A DNA stretch of 8,863 bases from assembly GCA_913064925.1 (NCBI GenBank), contig CAJYBN010000114.1:1-8863 (forward strand), given 5' to 3'. Each line of letters opens with the position of its first letter. Positions within the stretch are counted from its first letter, which is position 1. Made by a program: the position numbers and the translations under genes. The notes beneath the pieces are model-generated. The model worked only from the letters and a program-made list of their open reading frames with translations. It searched no databases and was not told where the DNA came from. The stretch is from an uncultured Peptococcaceae bacterium. Lineage in GTDB: Bacteria > Bacillota > Desulfotomaculia > Desulfotomaculales > Desulfallaceae. This document shows positions 1 through 7,471 of this stretch, one piece after another.

Positions 1-440
1 GAGTAGAGGATTTTTCATGCTCGGTTGTGATTATAAGGATCATGAGTGTTTAGTCTAATGGATATCGCTTTTAGCAAAACTGCTGTGTCTGGGATGTTAT
101 TGTTTACCAGGCTAATTCCGTTTAAAGATTTCAACATGACTTCTGGTGCGTTTTTTTCCCGGCGAGCAAGAAAAATCTCTCCTGAAAGTTACAAAATAAG
201 TTAGTAAGTTGAATCGGATAGCGAGTCCGTAAAGAGGTTTGCCTTTTGGAACTGGAACAAGGCAGACTGGCCGGTGCGAGCCACCGGACGCTATCCACGC
301 CGGAGTTGGGCAAATATGTTGACCCGCGGGTAAGCTTCGCGATTCATTTGGCCCGGGCGCTGGAGCGCGCGGTGGAGGGACCGCTGCGCTCATGGAAACA
401 TACTCCAGGTGACGGCTCGGTTGAAAAAACACGGGCTTAA
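1..440. other. Non-coding or decayed region upstream of comM
   Basis: No intact gene can be supported here. Roughly the first 240 bases are clearly richer in A and T than the rest of the window and have stops in all + strand frames. A small - strand frame (137 down to 15, 40 codons) is open but has no convincing ribosome binding site and no recognisable family. From 246 to 440 a + strand frame of 64 codons is open. Its product matches nothing I recognise and it has no RBS, but it is in the same frame as the DUF1848 relic at 441-509, separated by a TAA stop, so its 3' part may be a degraded piece of the same ancestral gene. A folded element at 216-296 is listed separately. Confidence 0.5.
216..296. 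other. Potential three-helix folded element (candidate structured RNA or DNA)
   Basis: An outer helix can form between 216-222 plus 225-228 (GGATAGC, GTCC) and 286-289 plus 290-296 (GGAC, GCTATCC): 11 pairs with a two-base bulge. Inside it, 237-245 pairs with 259-267 (9 pairs including one G-T), leaving a 13-base loop that holds the tandem GGAACTGGAAC. Next to it, 273-276 pairs with 282-285 around CGAGC, or as a longer CCGGTG/CACCGG hairpin that competes with the outer helix. The result is a compact three-way junction of about 80 bases. I do not recognise a known riboswitch, intron or tRNA in it. The strand is undetermined and chance pairing is possible. Confidence 0.3.
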
Positions 441-509
441 AGTGATATCGGCTGGTACAGCATGACCTGCCGTTCGGGATGTCTCTACTGCTACGCCCGG
501 CCCGGATGA
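441..509 (+). pseudogene. C-terminal relic of a DUF1848 protein
   Basis: The 22 codons before the TGA at 507-509 read DIGWYSMTCRSGCLYCYA in their core, a CX3CX2C cysteine cluster (Cys codons at 468, 480 and 489). DUF1848 proteins are uncharacterised. They end in exactly this kind of motif (S-x-D-I-G-x-Y-x-x-C-x-x-G-C-x-Y-C-Y-A), which resembles the radical SAM iron-sulfur binding site but lies at the C-terminus. Immediately upstream in the same frame is a TAA stop (438-440), and the usual Cys-x-Cys just before the DIG motif is absent. The rest of the roughly 300-residue protein is not recognisable, so this is read as a decayed 3' end. A fragment of another radical SAM family is the alternative, but the DIG-x-Y lead-in favours DUF1848. 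Confidence 0.5.
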
Positions 510-514
510 ACCCG

Positions 515-523
515 TGATATGAT
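515..523 (+). promoter_or_regulatory. Candidate extended -10 promoter for comM
   Basis: TGATATGAT matches the extended -10 pattern TGnTATAAT with one mismatch. No good -35 box lies 17 bases upstream, which extended -10 promoters can tolerate. Transcription would start near 530, about 55 bases before the GTG at 585. If so, the ATG at 519 lies inside the promoter and cannot be the comM start. Confidence 0.3.
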
Positions 524-569
524 AATTGAAGCAGGCAGGAAATTCCTTACCACCGGCGAAATGAAAAAC

Positions 570-576
570 GGGGGGA
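570..576 (+). promoter_or_regulatory. Ribosome binding site deciding the comM start
   Basis: GGGGGGA lies 8 bases before GTG 585. Upstream in-frame ATGs at 519 and 561 have no comparable purine-rich site, and the protein family begins where the GTG is. Confidence 0.5.
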
Positions 577-584
577 TTATTGCG

Positions 585-2108
585 GTGCTGACCATTGTCA
601 GAAGCCTGGCCGTAAGAGGGCTCGACGGGTGCATTGTCCGCGTGGAAGTGGATGTTTCCAACGGCCTGCCGGGGTTCGACATCGTAGGCCTGCCCGACAC
701 CGCTGTACGGGAAGCCAAGGACCGGGTACGGGCCGCTTTGAAGAATGCCGGCTTTGATTTTCCGGCCCGGCGGATAACCGTCAACCTGGCACCCGCCGAC
801 TTAAAGAAAGAAGGCCCAGTTTACGACTTGCCCATTTCGCTGGGCATCCTGTCGTCGACAGAGCAAATCGACTCCGTAACGCTGCAGGGTTATATTTTTT
901 TGGGCGAGTTGTCTCTGGACGGCTCCATCAGGGGCGTCGACGGAGTGCTGCCGCGGGTATCCATGCTGCCCGCCGACGGCTATCACCGGGTGGTGGTACC
1001 GGCGGAAAACGCCGACGAAGCCGCGCTGGTGGACGGCGTTGAAGTATACCCCGCCCGCCGCGTGGTGGAACTGGTGCGCCACCTGCGGGGCGAGGTACCC
1101 ATCGCACCCCATACCGCCGACGTGCGGAAGTTTTGGGCCGCTTCCGGCGATGCGCCCGACATGGCCGAAGTGCGCGGCCACCTGGCCGTGAAACGCGGCC
1201 TGGAAGTGGCTGCGGCCGGTGGACACAACGTGTTGATGCTGGGCGCTCCCGGCTCGGGTAAAACCATGCTGGCCCGCCGCCTGCCCGGCATTTTACCCGC
1301 CTTGACCGGGGCCGAGGCTCTGGAAATTACCAAGTTATACAGCCTGGCAGGCCTGCTGCCGCCCGGCCGGCCGCTGATCACGGAACGCCCTTTCCGGGCG
1401 CCGCACCACACCGTTTCCACTTCTGCGCTGGTGGGCGGCGGCAAATTTCCCCGGCCTGGCGAGATCAGCCTGGCCCACCGGGGCGTGTTATTTCTGGACG
1501 AAATTGCCGAATTCAAGCGGGACGCCCTGGAGGCGCTGCGCCAGCCTTTGGAGGACGGCATCATCACCGTCTCCCGGGTGCACTCTTCCGCTACTTTTCC
1601 CGCCCGCATCATGCTGGTGGCGTCCATGAACCCTTGTCCGTGTGGATATCTGGGCGACCCTGAGCGGGAATGCACTTGTTCTCCCCTGCAGGTACGGCGT
1701 TACCTGAACCGGCTGTCGGGACCGCTGCTGGATCGCTTCGACCTGCATATAGACGTGCCGCGCCTTTCCTATCACGACCTGGAAAAAAGCCCGCCCGGCG
1801 AAAAGTCCGAGGTGATTCGCGGCCGGGTGGAAAAGGCCAGGGCCATACAGGCACAGCGGTTCGGCCAAGCCATGTGTAACGCAGATATGACACCGGCCCA
1901 GTTGAAAAAGTACTGCCCGCTGGAGCGGGAAGCACGCGACTTGCTGCGCGCAGCCTTTGATCGCCTAAATTTCAGCGCCCGTGCTTACAACAAGATCATC
2001 AAGGTGGCGCGCACAGTGGCCGACCTGGCAGAGAGCGAGCATATCCGGAGCGAGCATATTGCAGAAGCCATTCAGTACCGCGGTGCGGAAAGAAAGTACT
2101 GGGGCTAA
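585..2108 (+). CDS. comM: ComM/YifB family AAA+ ATPase (Mg chelatase-like)
   Basis: This is a 507-residue member of the YifB/ComM family, a cytoplasmic AAA+ protein. In naturally transformable proteobacteria ComM is a hexameric helicase that drives branch migration during integration of incoming DNA; in clostridia the role is less established. The N-terminal ChlI-like domain (about 1-140) opens with the family signature around GLPGFDIVGLPDTAVREAKD. The Mg-chelatase AAA+ domain has a Walker A motif GAPGSGKT at 220-227 and Walker B LFLDE around 302-306. A four-cysteine cluster follows (C351, C353, C363, C365 in MNPCPCGYLGD...CTC), then the SGPLLDRFDLHI motif and the Mg_chelatase_C domain from about residue 405 to the end. 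GTG 585 is chosen as start because LTIVRSLAVRGLDG aligns with the usual family N-terminus and has an RBS. An ATG start at 561 or 519 would add 8 or 22 untypical residues. It is the first gene of a probable operon, 30 bases ahead of recJ. Confidence 0.94.
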   Translation: MLTIVRSLAVRGLDGCIVRVEVDVSNGLPGFDIVGLPDTAVREAKDRVRAALKNAGFDFPARRITVNLAPADLKKEGPVYDLPISLGILSSTEQIDSVTLQGYIFLGELSLDGSIRGVDGVLPRVSMLPADGYHRVVVPAENADEAALVDGVEVYPARRVVELVRHLRGEVPIAPHTADVRKFWAASGDAPDMAEVRGHLAVKRGLEVAAAGGHNVLMLGAPGSGKTMLARRLPGILPALTGAEALEITKLYSLAGLLPPGRPLITERPFRAPHHTVSTSALVGGGKFPRPGEISLAHRGVLFLDEIAEFKRDALEALRQPLEDGIITVSRVHSSATFPARIMLVASMNPCPCGYLGDPERECTCSPLQVRRYLNRLSGPLLDRFDLHIDVPRLSYHDLEKSPPGEKSEVIRGRVEKARAIQAQRFGQAMCNADMTPAQLKKYCPLEREARDLLRAAFDRLNFSARAYNKIIKVARTVADLAESEHIRSEHIAEAIQYRGAERKYWG

Positions 2109-2128
2109 CCGGTGACGCCGCAAGTAAC

Positions 2129-2133
2129 GGAGG
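2129..2133 (+). promoter_or_regulatory. Ribosome binding site deciding the recJ start
   Basis: GGAGG ends 5 bases before ATG 2139. An in-frame GTG at 2112 lies just after the comM stop and has only a weak GGGG upstream, so 2139 is preferred. Choosing 2112 would add nine residues. Confidence 0.6.
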
Positions 2134-2138
2134 CAGAT

Positions 2139-4787
2139 ATGGACAAGCGCAAGCGATGGAAAGTTAAAGCTGCAGATCCGGTGTTACAGTTTATTTTATC
2201 GCGCCGGCTGGGCGTTTCCCGCCTGATGGCCCAGCTGCTGGTAAACCGGGGCATCTATACCGCGGAAGCCGCCCGGGCTTTCTTCGACGTTTCGCTCCGG
2301 AGGCTGCACGCGCCGTGGCTGATGCGGGACATGGACGGGGCGGTGGATATCACCCTGGATGCACTGGAGCGGGGCAAAAAAATACTGGTTTACGGCGATT
2401 ATGACGTTGATGGGGTCACCGCCACCGCCCTCGTGGTGGACGCTTTGCGCGGCCTGGGCGGTGCGGTGGATTACTACATACCGCACCGGGTGGATGAAGG
2501 TTACGGGCTGCACGCCCCCGTGCTGCATAAAGCCCGGGAAAACGGCGTGCAGCTGGTCATCACGGTGGACTGCGGCATCAGCGCCGCCGCTGCAGTGGAG
2601 GAGGCGGGGCGCAGCGGCGGGCCGGAAATCATCATTACAGACCACCACGAGCCCCCGCCGGTTCTGCCCGGGGCCGCCGCGGTGCTCAATCCCAAGCGCG
2701 AGGACTGCGCCTACCCTTACCGGGATCTGGCCGGAGTAGGGGTGGCCTTTAAGTTCGTGCAGGCCTTGCTGGAAAAGGCGGGCCGCCGCGACTGGGAACA
2801 GTACCTGGACCTGGTATGCCTGGGCACCGTTGCGGATATCGTCCCTTTACACGGGGAAAACCGCATTTTAGTGAAAAACGGCCTGCCGCGGCTGGCGGAA
2901 ACGGCCAGGCCGGGCCTGAAGGCGCTCTGCCGGGCGTCCGGCATAAAGGGGGAGACGCTGGGCACCTGGGAAGTGGCCTTTATCCTGGCGCCCCGCCTAA
3001 ACGCGGCGGGCCGCCTGGGCGACGCCGGGCTGGCGGTGCAGCTGCTGTTGACCGGGGATCCCGGTGCGGCCTGGGATATGGCTCAGGAATTGAACAGGGC
3101 CAACCAGGAGCGGCAGCAGATGGAAGCCATTGTTTTTGCCGAGGCCTTGGGCATGCTGGAGGGAGACACCGCTCTAGCCGGCGGCAAGGTGCTGGTACTG
3201 GCCTCGCCGCACTGGCACCCCGGCGTTATCGGCATTGTGGCATCCCGCCTAGTGGAACGATATTACAAACCCGTGCTGCTGGTGGCCTGCGAGGGCGACC
3301 GGGGCAAGGGTTCGGCCAGGAGTGTCAAGGGGTTCAATATATACCGCGCGCTCGAATACTGTGCCGACTGCCTGGACGGGTACGGCGGGCACGCCATGGC
3401 GGGCGGTTTTACGCTGGCCGCTGACCGGGTGGACGAGCTGCGGGTTAAAATAAACGAATACGCGGGCAGGTACCTGTCGGAACAGGACCAGGTGCCCGTC
3501 CTGGAGCTGGACGCTCTGGTTTCCCTGTCGGAAATCAACCGCGAGTTGGTTAGCGAAATAGAACAGCTGGCACCGCACGGGCACGGCAATCCAGACCCGC
3601 TGTTGGGGCTGCGGCGGGCCAAGCTGCTTCATTGCCGTGAGGTGGGTAAAAATAACGCTCATTTGAAAATGCTGTTGGGGGACCGCCAGGCCACCCTGGA
3701 CGGCATCGGTTTCAACCTGGGCCAGCTTGCCGGGGAACTGGCCGCCGGGAAGGAAGTGGACGTGGCCTTCACCCCGTCGGTGAACAGCTGGATGGGCAGG
3801 GAATCAATACAGGCTAAAGTAAAGGACATCCAGGAAAAACCGGCGGAGAGCGACGACGCAGCCTGCTACCCGCCGGCGCGGGACGAATATTTGCAGCGGG
3901 CCGGGGACCTGATTTTTGTGCCCGAAACCCTGGCGATAATGACGAGGGAATACTTGACGGCCCGCGGCCGCCCCGTTCCACCCGAAATGCACATGCTGGC
4001 GGCGACGGTTCCGAACCCGCACCCGGCCGGAGATGCGCCGGCGTGCCCGCCTTCCGCCGGCGAATCCAAGGAATCCCGGCTGGTCCGCCTGACGCCGTCC
4101 CGGAGCTGCACGCTGCTGCTGGTAAACTGCTCCCGTCACACCCTGCAGTTGGCCCGCTATATCAGCGATTACAACCCGTATTTCGCCGGCCGGGTCCGTT
4201 ACTGGCATGGCTTCATGCCAGCGGACCGCGTCAGGGAAGATGTGCATAATATTAATAACGGTGCCGTTAAACTGGTGGTAGCCACTATTTCCTGCCTGCC
4301 GGAAGAGCCTTCGCCCGCTGCGCTGTTTGACCGGGTGGCTTTGGCCTGGCCGCCTGTCACCGCGGCGGATTGGCAGAGGCTGCAGCGGGTAGCCGGAGAG
4401 GTTGAGGTGTGGTACACGGAGCGGGAGCGGCAGGATGTGTTGGGGCACCTGGACGACGTGGCGCCGGAAAGGGATGTGCTGGCCCGCTACTACACCCTGC
4501 TGCGCTCCGCGGCCCCAAGCGGAGCGGGCGGCTGCCGTGCCGCCGCCTTGCTGGAGCGGGTAAACCGCGACCTGCGCGGACCCTTGACCCTGGTGTCGCT
4601 GGCGGTGGCCGCAGCTGTTTTTGCGGACCTGGGTTTATTGCATTATTCTTGGGAAGGAAGTATGCTAAAATATAAATTTCTATCCGGTCGGAGCGAAAAA
4701 AAAGACCTGGCCTGGTCACCGACTTTTACCTGGGGGCAAGAGGTTAAATCCCAGATACTGCACTGGATGAATGGAGCGCGTAAATGA
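2139..4787 (+). CDS. recJ: Single-stranded-DNA-specific exonuclease RecJ
   Basis: RecJ degrades single-stranded DNA 5' to 3', using Mn2+ or Mg2+, in RecF-pathway recombination, base excision and mismatch repair. The 882-residue product has the DHH phosphoesterase core: YGDYDVDG at 85-92 (metal-binding aspartates), VDCG around 143-146 and the DHH motif at 168-170. The DHHA1 domain carries GGHAMAGG at 416-423, and an OB-like domain follows at about 465-565. A proline- and alanine-rich linker (about 566-650) leads to a C-terminal domain starting near TLLLVNC (658-664), like the long RecJ forms of Firmicutes (the Bacillus protein is about 790 residues). It lies 30 bases after comM, and its TGA overlaps the rel ATG (ATGA), so translation is probably coupled. 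All catalytic motifs are intact and the gene should be functional. Confidence 0.96.
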   Translation: MDKRKRWKVKAADPVLQFILSRRLGVSRLMAQLLVNRGIYTAEAARAFFDVSLRRLHAPWLMRDMDGAVDITLDALERGKKILVYGDYDVDGVTATALVVDALRGLGGAVDYYIPHRVDEGYGLHAPVLHKARENGVQLVITVDCGISAAAAVEEAGRSGGPEIIITDHHEPPPVLPGAAAVLNPKREDCAYPYRDLAGVGVAFKFVQALLEKAGRRDWEQYLDLVCLGTVADIVPLHGENRILVKNGLPRLAETARPGLKALCRASGIKGETLGTWEVAFILAPRLNAAGRLGDAGLAVQLLLTGDPGAAWDMAQELNRANQERQQMEAIVFAEALGMLEGDTALAGGKVLVLASPHWHPGVIGIVASRLVERYYKPVLLVACEGDRGKGSARSVKGFNIYRALEYCADCLDGYGGHAMAGGFTLAADRVDELRVKINEYAGRYLSEQDQVPVLELDALVSLSEINRELVSEIEQLAPHGHGNPDPLLGLRRAKLLHCREVGKNNAHLKMLLGDRQATLDGIGFNLGQLAGELAAGKEVDVAFTPSVNSWMGRESIQAKVKDIQEKPAESDDAACYPPARDEYLQRAGDLIFVPETLAIMTREYLTARGRPVPPEMHMLAATVPNPHPAGDAPACPPSAGESKESRLVRLTPSRSCTLLLVNCSRHTLQLARYISDYNPYFAGRVRYWHGFMPADRVREDVHNINNGAVKLVVATISCLPEEPSPAALFDRVALAWPPVTAADWQRLQRVAGEVEVWYTERERQDVLGHLDDVAPERDVLARYYTLLRSAAPSGAGGCRAAALLERVNRDLRGPLTLVSLAVAAAVFADLGLLHYSWEGSMLKYKFLSGRSEKKDLAWSPTFTWGQEVKSQILHWMNGARK

Positions 4788-6997
4788 ACGGGGCGAAACC
4801 GATGTCCTTGGATAAAATTATCCAAAAGGTAATAAGCTACAACCCACTGGCCGACTTGGAGGTACTTAAACAGGCTTATGCCTTTGCCTGCCGCGCGCAC
4901 GCCGGGCAAAAGCGGATTTCGGGTGAGCCTTATATTATCCACCCCCTGGCCATAGCTGACATACTGGCCGACCTGGGGATGGATTCGGACACGCTGGTGG
5001 CCGGGCTGCTGCACGATACCGTGGAAGACACCGGGGTCACCCTGGCGGACCTGGAAAAGAATTTCGGGCGGGAAATATCCCAGCTGGTGGATGGGGTAAC
5101 CAAGCTGAGCCGGTTGGAATACAGGTCCAAAGAGGAGCGCCAGGTGGAAAACCTGCGCAAAATGTTTTTTGCCATGGCCAAGGACATCCGGGTGGTGCTG
5201 ATTAAGCTGGCAGACAGGCTCCATAACATGCGCACCCTGCACCACCACCAGGAAAGAAAACAGCGGGAAATTGCCCGGGAAACATTGGAGATATACGCCC
5301 CGCTGGCCCACCGCCTGGGCATTTACCGGTTAAAGTGGGAGCTGGAAGACCTCGCCTTTCGGTTCAGCGACCCCGAAAATTATCACGAACTGGCTGAATT
5401 GGTGGCCCGCACGCGGGATAAAAGGGAGGAATATATTCACAACGCCATCCTCATTTTGCGTGAAAAGCTGGATGAAGTCAACATCAAGGCCGAGATTCAG
5501 GGCCGCCCCAAACACCTGTACAGCATATTCCAAAAAATGCAGCAGCAGCAGCTGGATTTTAACCAAATATTCGATGTGATGGCCATTCGGGTGCTGGTGG
5601 ATACGGTACGTGACTGTTATGCCGTCCTGGGCACGGTGCATGCCCTGTGGGTGCCCATTCCAGGCCGGTTTAAAGATTACATTGCTATGCCCAAATCAAA
5701 TATGTACCAGTCGCTGCACACTACGGTGGTGGGGCCTCAAGGGGACCCGTTGGAAATTCAAATCAGAACCTGGGATATGCACCGCACCGCTGAATACGGC
5801 ATCGCCGCCCACTGGCGCTATAAGGAGGGCGGCGAGACCGGCGACTTCGACCGCAAGCTGGGCTGGCTGAGGCAGATCCTGGATTGGCAAAAAGAGCTCA
5901 GGGACGCCAGGGAGTTCATGGAGAGCCTGAAAATCGACCTTTTTACCGACGTGGTGTTTGTGTTTACCCCGCGCGGGGACGTCATGGAACTGCCGGCCGG
6001 CTCCACGCCCCTCGATTTCGCTTACCGGGTGCACACCCAGGTGGGGCACAGCTGCGTGGGCGCCAAGGTCAACAACAAAATCGTGCCCCTGGACTACACC
6101 TTACAAAACGGCGACATTGTTGAAATTCTCACTTCCAAGCAAAGCCACGGCCCTAGCCGGGATTGGTTGAAAATAGTCAAGACTTCACAAGCTAAGACCA
6201 AGATCAGGCAGTGGTTTAAGAAGGAACAAAGGGAAGAAAATATAGCCAGGGGTCGGGAACTGCTGGAACGGGAAATAAAAAAGCAGGGGCTCGAGCCCGA
6301 AGCGGTAAAAAGCGAAAAGCTGCTTGAGTACGGGCGCAAGATGAACCTGGCCGGGTTGGAAGACGTTTACGCCGCCATAGGCGACGGTACTTTTTCTGCC
6401 TCCGGCCTGGTCAACAAACTGCGGGAGGAAATGGCCCGGGAGGAAGCCAGGGAAGACGCCGACGAAAAAATACAGGCTATGCTCCAGCAAGAAACCCGTC
6501 CCGCGCCTTCCTGGGGCAAACCCACCCAGGGCATCCGGGTGCGGGGCGTCGATAACTTGCTGATCAGGCTGGCGCATTGCTGCAACCCGGTTCCGGGCGA
6601 TAACATCGTGGGCTACGTGACCCGCGGCCGGGGGGTTTCCATCCACCGGGAAGACTGCCACAACGTGGCCGCGCTGCTGAACGACCCCGATCGCCTGGTG
6701 GAAGTGGCCTGGGACAAGGATTTTCACTCACCTTTCCATGTGCGCCTGGAAATTGAGGCCGCTGACAGGCCGGGGCTGCTTAACGACATCATGTCCATTT
6801 TGACTGAACTTAAAATGAGCGCCAACTGGGTCAACGCCCGGGGGCGCAAGGACAACACTGCCGTCGTGGAAATGGTACTGGAAATGAAAAGCATGGAACA
6901 GCTGGATTATATACTGCAGAGGTTTAACAGGGTCAAGGACGTTTACAGCGTACACAGGACCGGCATGATCCATAAAAAACAAAAAAGGATGATTTAA
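4784..6997 (+). CDS. relA: Bifunctional (p)ppGpp synthetase/hydrolase Rel (RelA/SpoT family)
   Basis: Rel makes the alarmone (p)ppGpp from ATP and GDP/GTP on starved ribosomes and also degrades it. All domains are present in 737 residues. The HD hydrolase has H53, H77-D78 and D144 (in KLADRLHNM). The synthetase has GRPKHLYS, RFKD at 295-298 and NMYQSLHTT. A TGS domain lies at about 390-450, a zinc-finger/conserved-cysteine domain has C599, C600, H621 and C625, and a C-terminal ACT domain runs from about 660. The intact HD residues and the RxKD (not ExDD) motif indicate a dual-function enzyme rather than a RelA-type synthetase only. The start at 4784 overlaps the recJ stop and has GGAG 7 bases upstream. 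ATG 4802 (beginning SLDKIIQKV) is a real alternative and removes six residues. The recJ-apt-relA order of Bacillus is altered here: no apt gene is present. The dtd RBS lies inside its last codons. Confidence 0.96.
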   Translation: MNGAKPMSLDKIIQKVISYNPLADLEVLKQAYAFACRAHAGQKRISGEPYIIHPLAIADILADLGMDSDTLVAGLLHDTVEDTGVTLADLEKNFGREISQLVDGVTKLSRLEYRSKEERQVENLRKMFFAMAKDIRVVLIKLADRLHNMRTLHHHQERKQREIARETLEIYAPLAHRLGIYRLKWELEDLAFRFSDPENYHELAELVARTRDKREEYIHNAILILREKLDEVNIKAEIQGRPKHLYSIFQKMQQQQLDFNQIFDVMAIRVLVDTVRDCYAVLGTVHALWVPIPGRFKDYIAMPKSNMYQSLHTTVVGPQGDPLEIQIRTWDMHRTAEYGIAAHWRYKEGGETGDFDRKLGWLRQILDWQKELRDAREFMESLKIDLFTDVVFVFTPRGDVMELPAGSTPLDFAYRVHTQVGHSCVGAKVNNKIVPLDYTLQNGDIVEILTSKQSHGPSRDWLKIVKTSQAKTKIRQWFKKEQREENIARGRELLEREIKKQGLEPEAVKSEKLLEYGRKMNLAGLEDVYAAIGDGTFSASGLVNKLREEMAREEAREDADEKIQAMLQQETRPAPSWGKPTQGIRVRGVDNLLIRLAHCCNPVPGDNIVGYVTRGRGVSIHREDCHNVAALLNDPDRLVEVAWDKDFHSPFHVRLEIEAADRPGLLNDIMSILTELKMSANWVNARGRKDNTAVVEMVLEMKSMEQLDYILQRFNRVKDVYSVHRTGMIHKKQKRMI
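6987..6992 (+). promoter_or_regulatory. dtd ribosome binding site inside the rel 3' end
   Basis: GGATGA, within the last codons of rel, lies 6 bases before TTG 6999. Because the SD is inside the upstream gene and only one base separates the stop and start, dtd translation is probably coupled to rel. Confidence 0.5.
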
Positions 6998-6998
6998 A

Positions 6999-7448
6999 TT
7001 GCGGGCGGTTGTGCAAAGGGTTTCCGCCGGCGCCGTCAGCGCGCCTGGCGAGCAAAAGCGGGCCATAGGACCGGGGCTGGTGGTGCTGCTGGGCGTGGGC
7101 AGCCGGGACGACGAAGCGGACGCTGCATATTTGGCGGACAAAGTGGCCAACCTGCGCATATTTGAAGATAACAACGGAAAAATGAACCTGTCCGTGCTGG
7201 ACACGGGCGGGCAAGTGCTGGTGGTTTCGCAGTTTACCCTGTACGGTGACTGCCGCCGGGGGAGGCGCCCCAGCTTTGGAGACGCAGCGCCCCCGGACCG
7301 GGCCGTGCGGTTGTACGAGGTGTTTATTGATAAGATCAGATCCCTGGGACTCCAGGTTGTGACGGGGTTTTTTCAAAGCCACATGTCCGTGGAAATCATC
7401 AACGACGGGCCAGTCACCATATTGCTGGATAGCAAAAAACTGTTTTAA
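6999..7448 (+). CDS. dtd: D-aminoacyl-tRNA deacylase Dtd
   Basis: Dtd removes D-amino acids (and glycine wrongly attached to tRNA-Ala) from tRNAs, acting in the cytoplasm as a homodimer. The 149 residues match the usual family length. The N-terminus reads RAVVQRVS as in the family. The active-site motif SQFTLYGD is at 77-84, followed by GDCRRGRRPSFGDAAPP, and the Gly-cisPro motif NDGPVT is at 135-140. The start is TTG 6999, one base after the rel stop. No upstream in-frame alternative is needed because the encoded protein begins exactly where family members do. The gene order rel-dtd is conserved widely in Firmicutes and places tRNA proofreading next to the sensor of uncharged tRNA. Confidence 0.95.
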   Translation: MRAVVQRVSAGAVSAPGEQKRAIGPGLVVLLGVGSRDDEADAAYLADKVANLRIFEDNNGKMNLSVLDTGGQVLVVSQFTLYGDCRRGRRPSFGDAAPPDRAVRLYEVFIDKIRSLGLQVVTGFFQSHMSVEIINDGPVTILLDSKKLF

Positions 7449-7459
7449 ACAAATAGTCA

Positions 7460-7465
7460 GGAGGG
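7460..7465 (+). promoter_or_regulatory. Strong RBS fixing a TTG start
   Basis: GGAGGG lies 6 bases before TTG 7472. The first in-frame ATG (7502) is 36 bases from this site and has none of its own, so the TTG is the supported start. Confidence 0.65.
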
Positions 7466-7471
7466 ATCCAA

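Noticed and set aside
112..432. A 106-codon - strand frame opposite the comM upstream region
   Set aside because: The product is Pro/Ser/Ala-rich with no family pattern and no RBS. It is typical of antisense frames in GC-rich DNA.
246..440. A 64-codon + strand frame starting at ATG 246
   Set aside because: It has no RBS and no recognisable family, and it overlaps the folded element. Only its in-frame position before the DUF1848 relic is noted.
3804..4448. A 214-codon frame antisense to recJ
   Set aside because: It lies wholly inside an intact conserved gene and its product is Arg/Gly/Pro-rich with no motif. The same applies to the long antisense frames at 983-1675 and 4643-5311.
5538..5552. 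CAG repeats in rel
   Set aside because: These are four CAG glutamine codons within a normal coding stretch. Such a run occurs by chance and nothing suggests a functional repeat.
6999..7450. Programmed frameshifting or recoding in the rel-dtd junction
   Set aside because: The A-rich run before the rel stop (AAAAAAC AAAAAAGG) could look slippery, but both genes are complete with their own stop, start and RBS, so ordinary coupling explains it.
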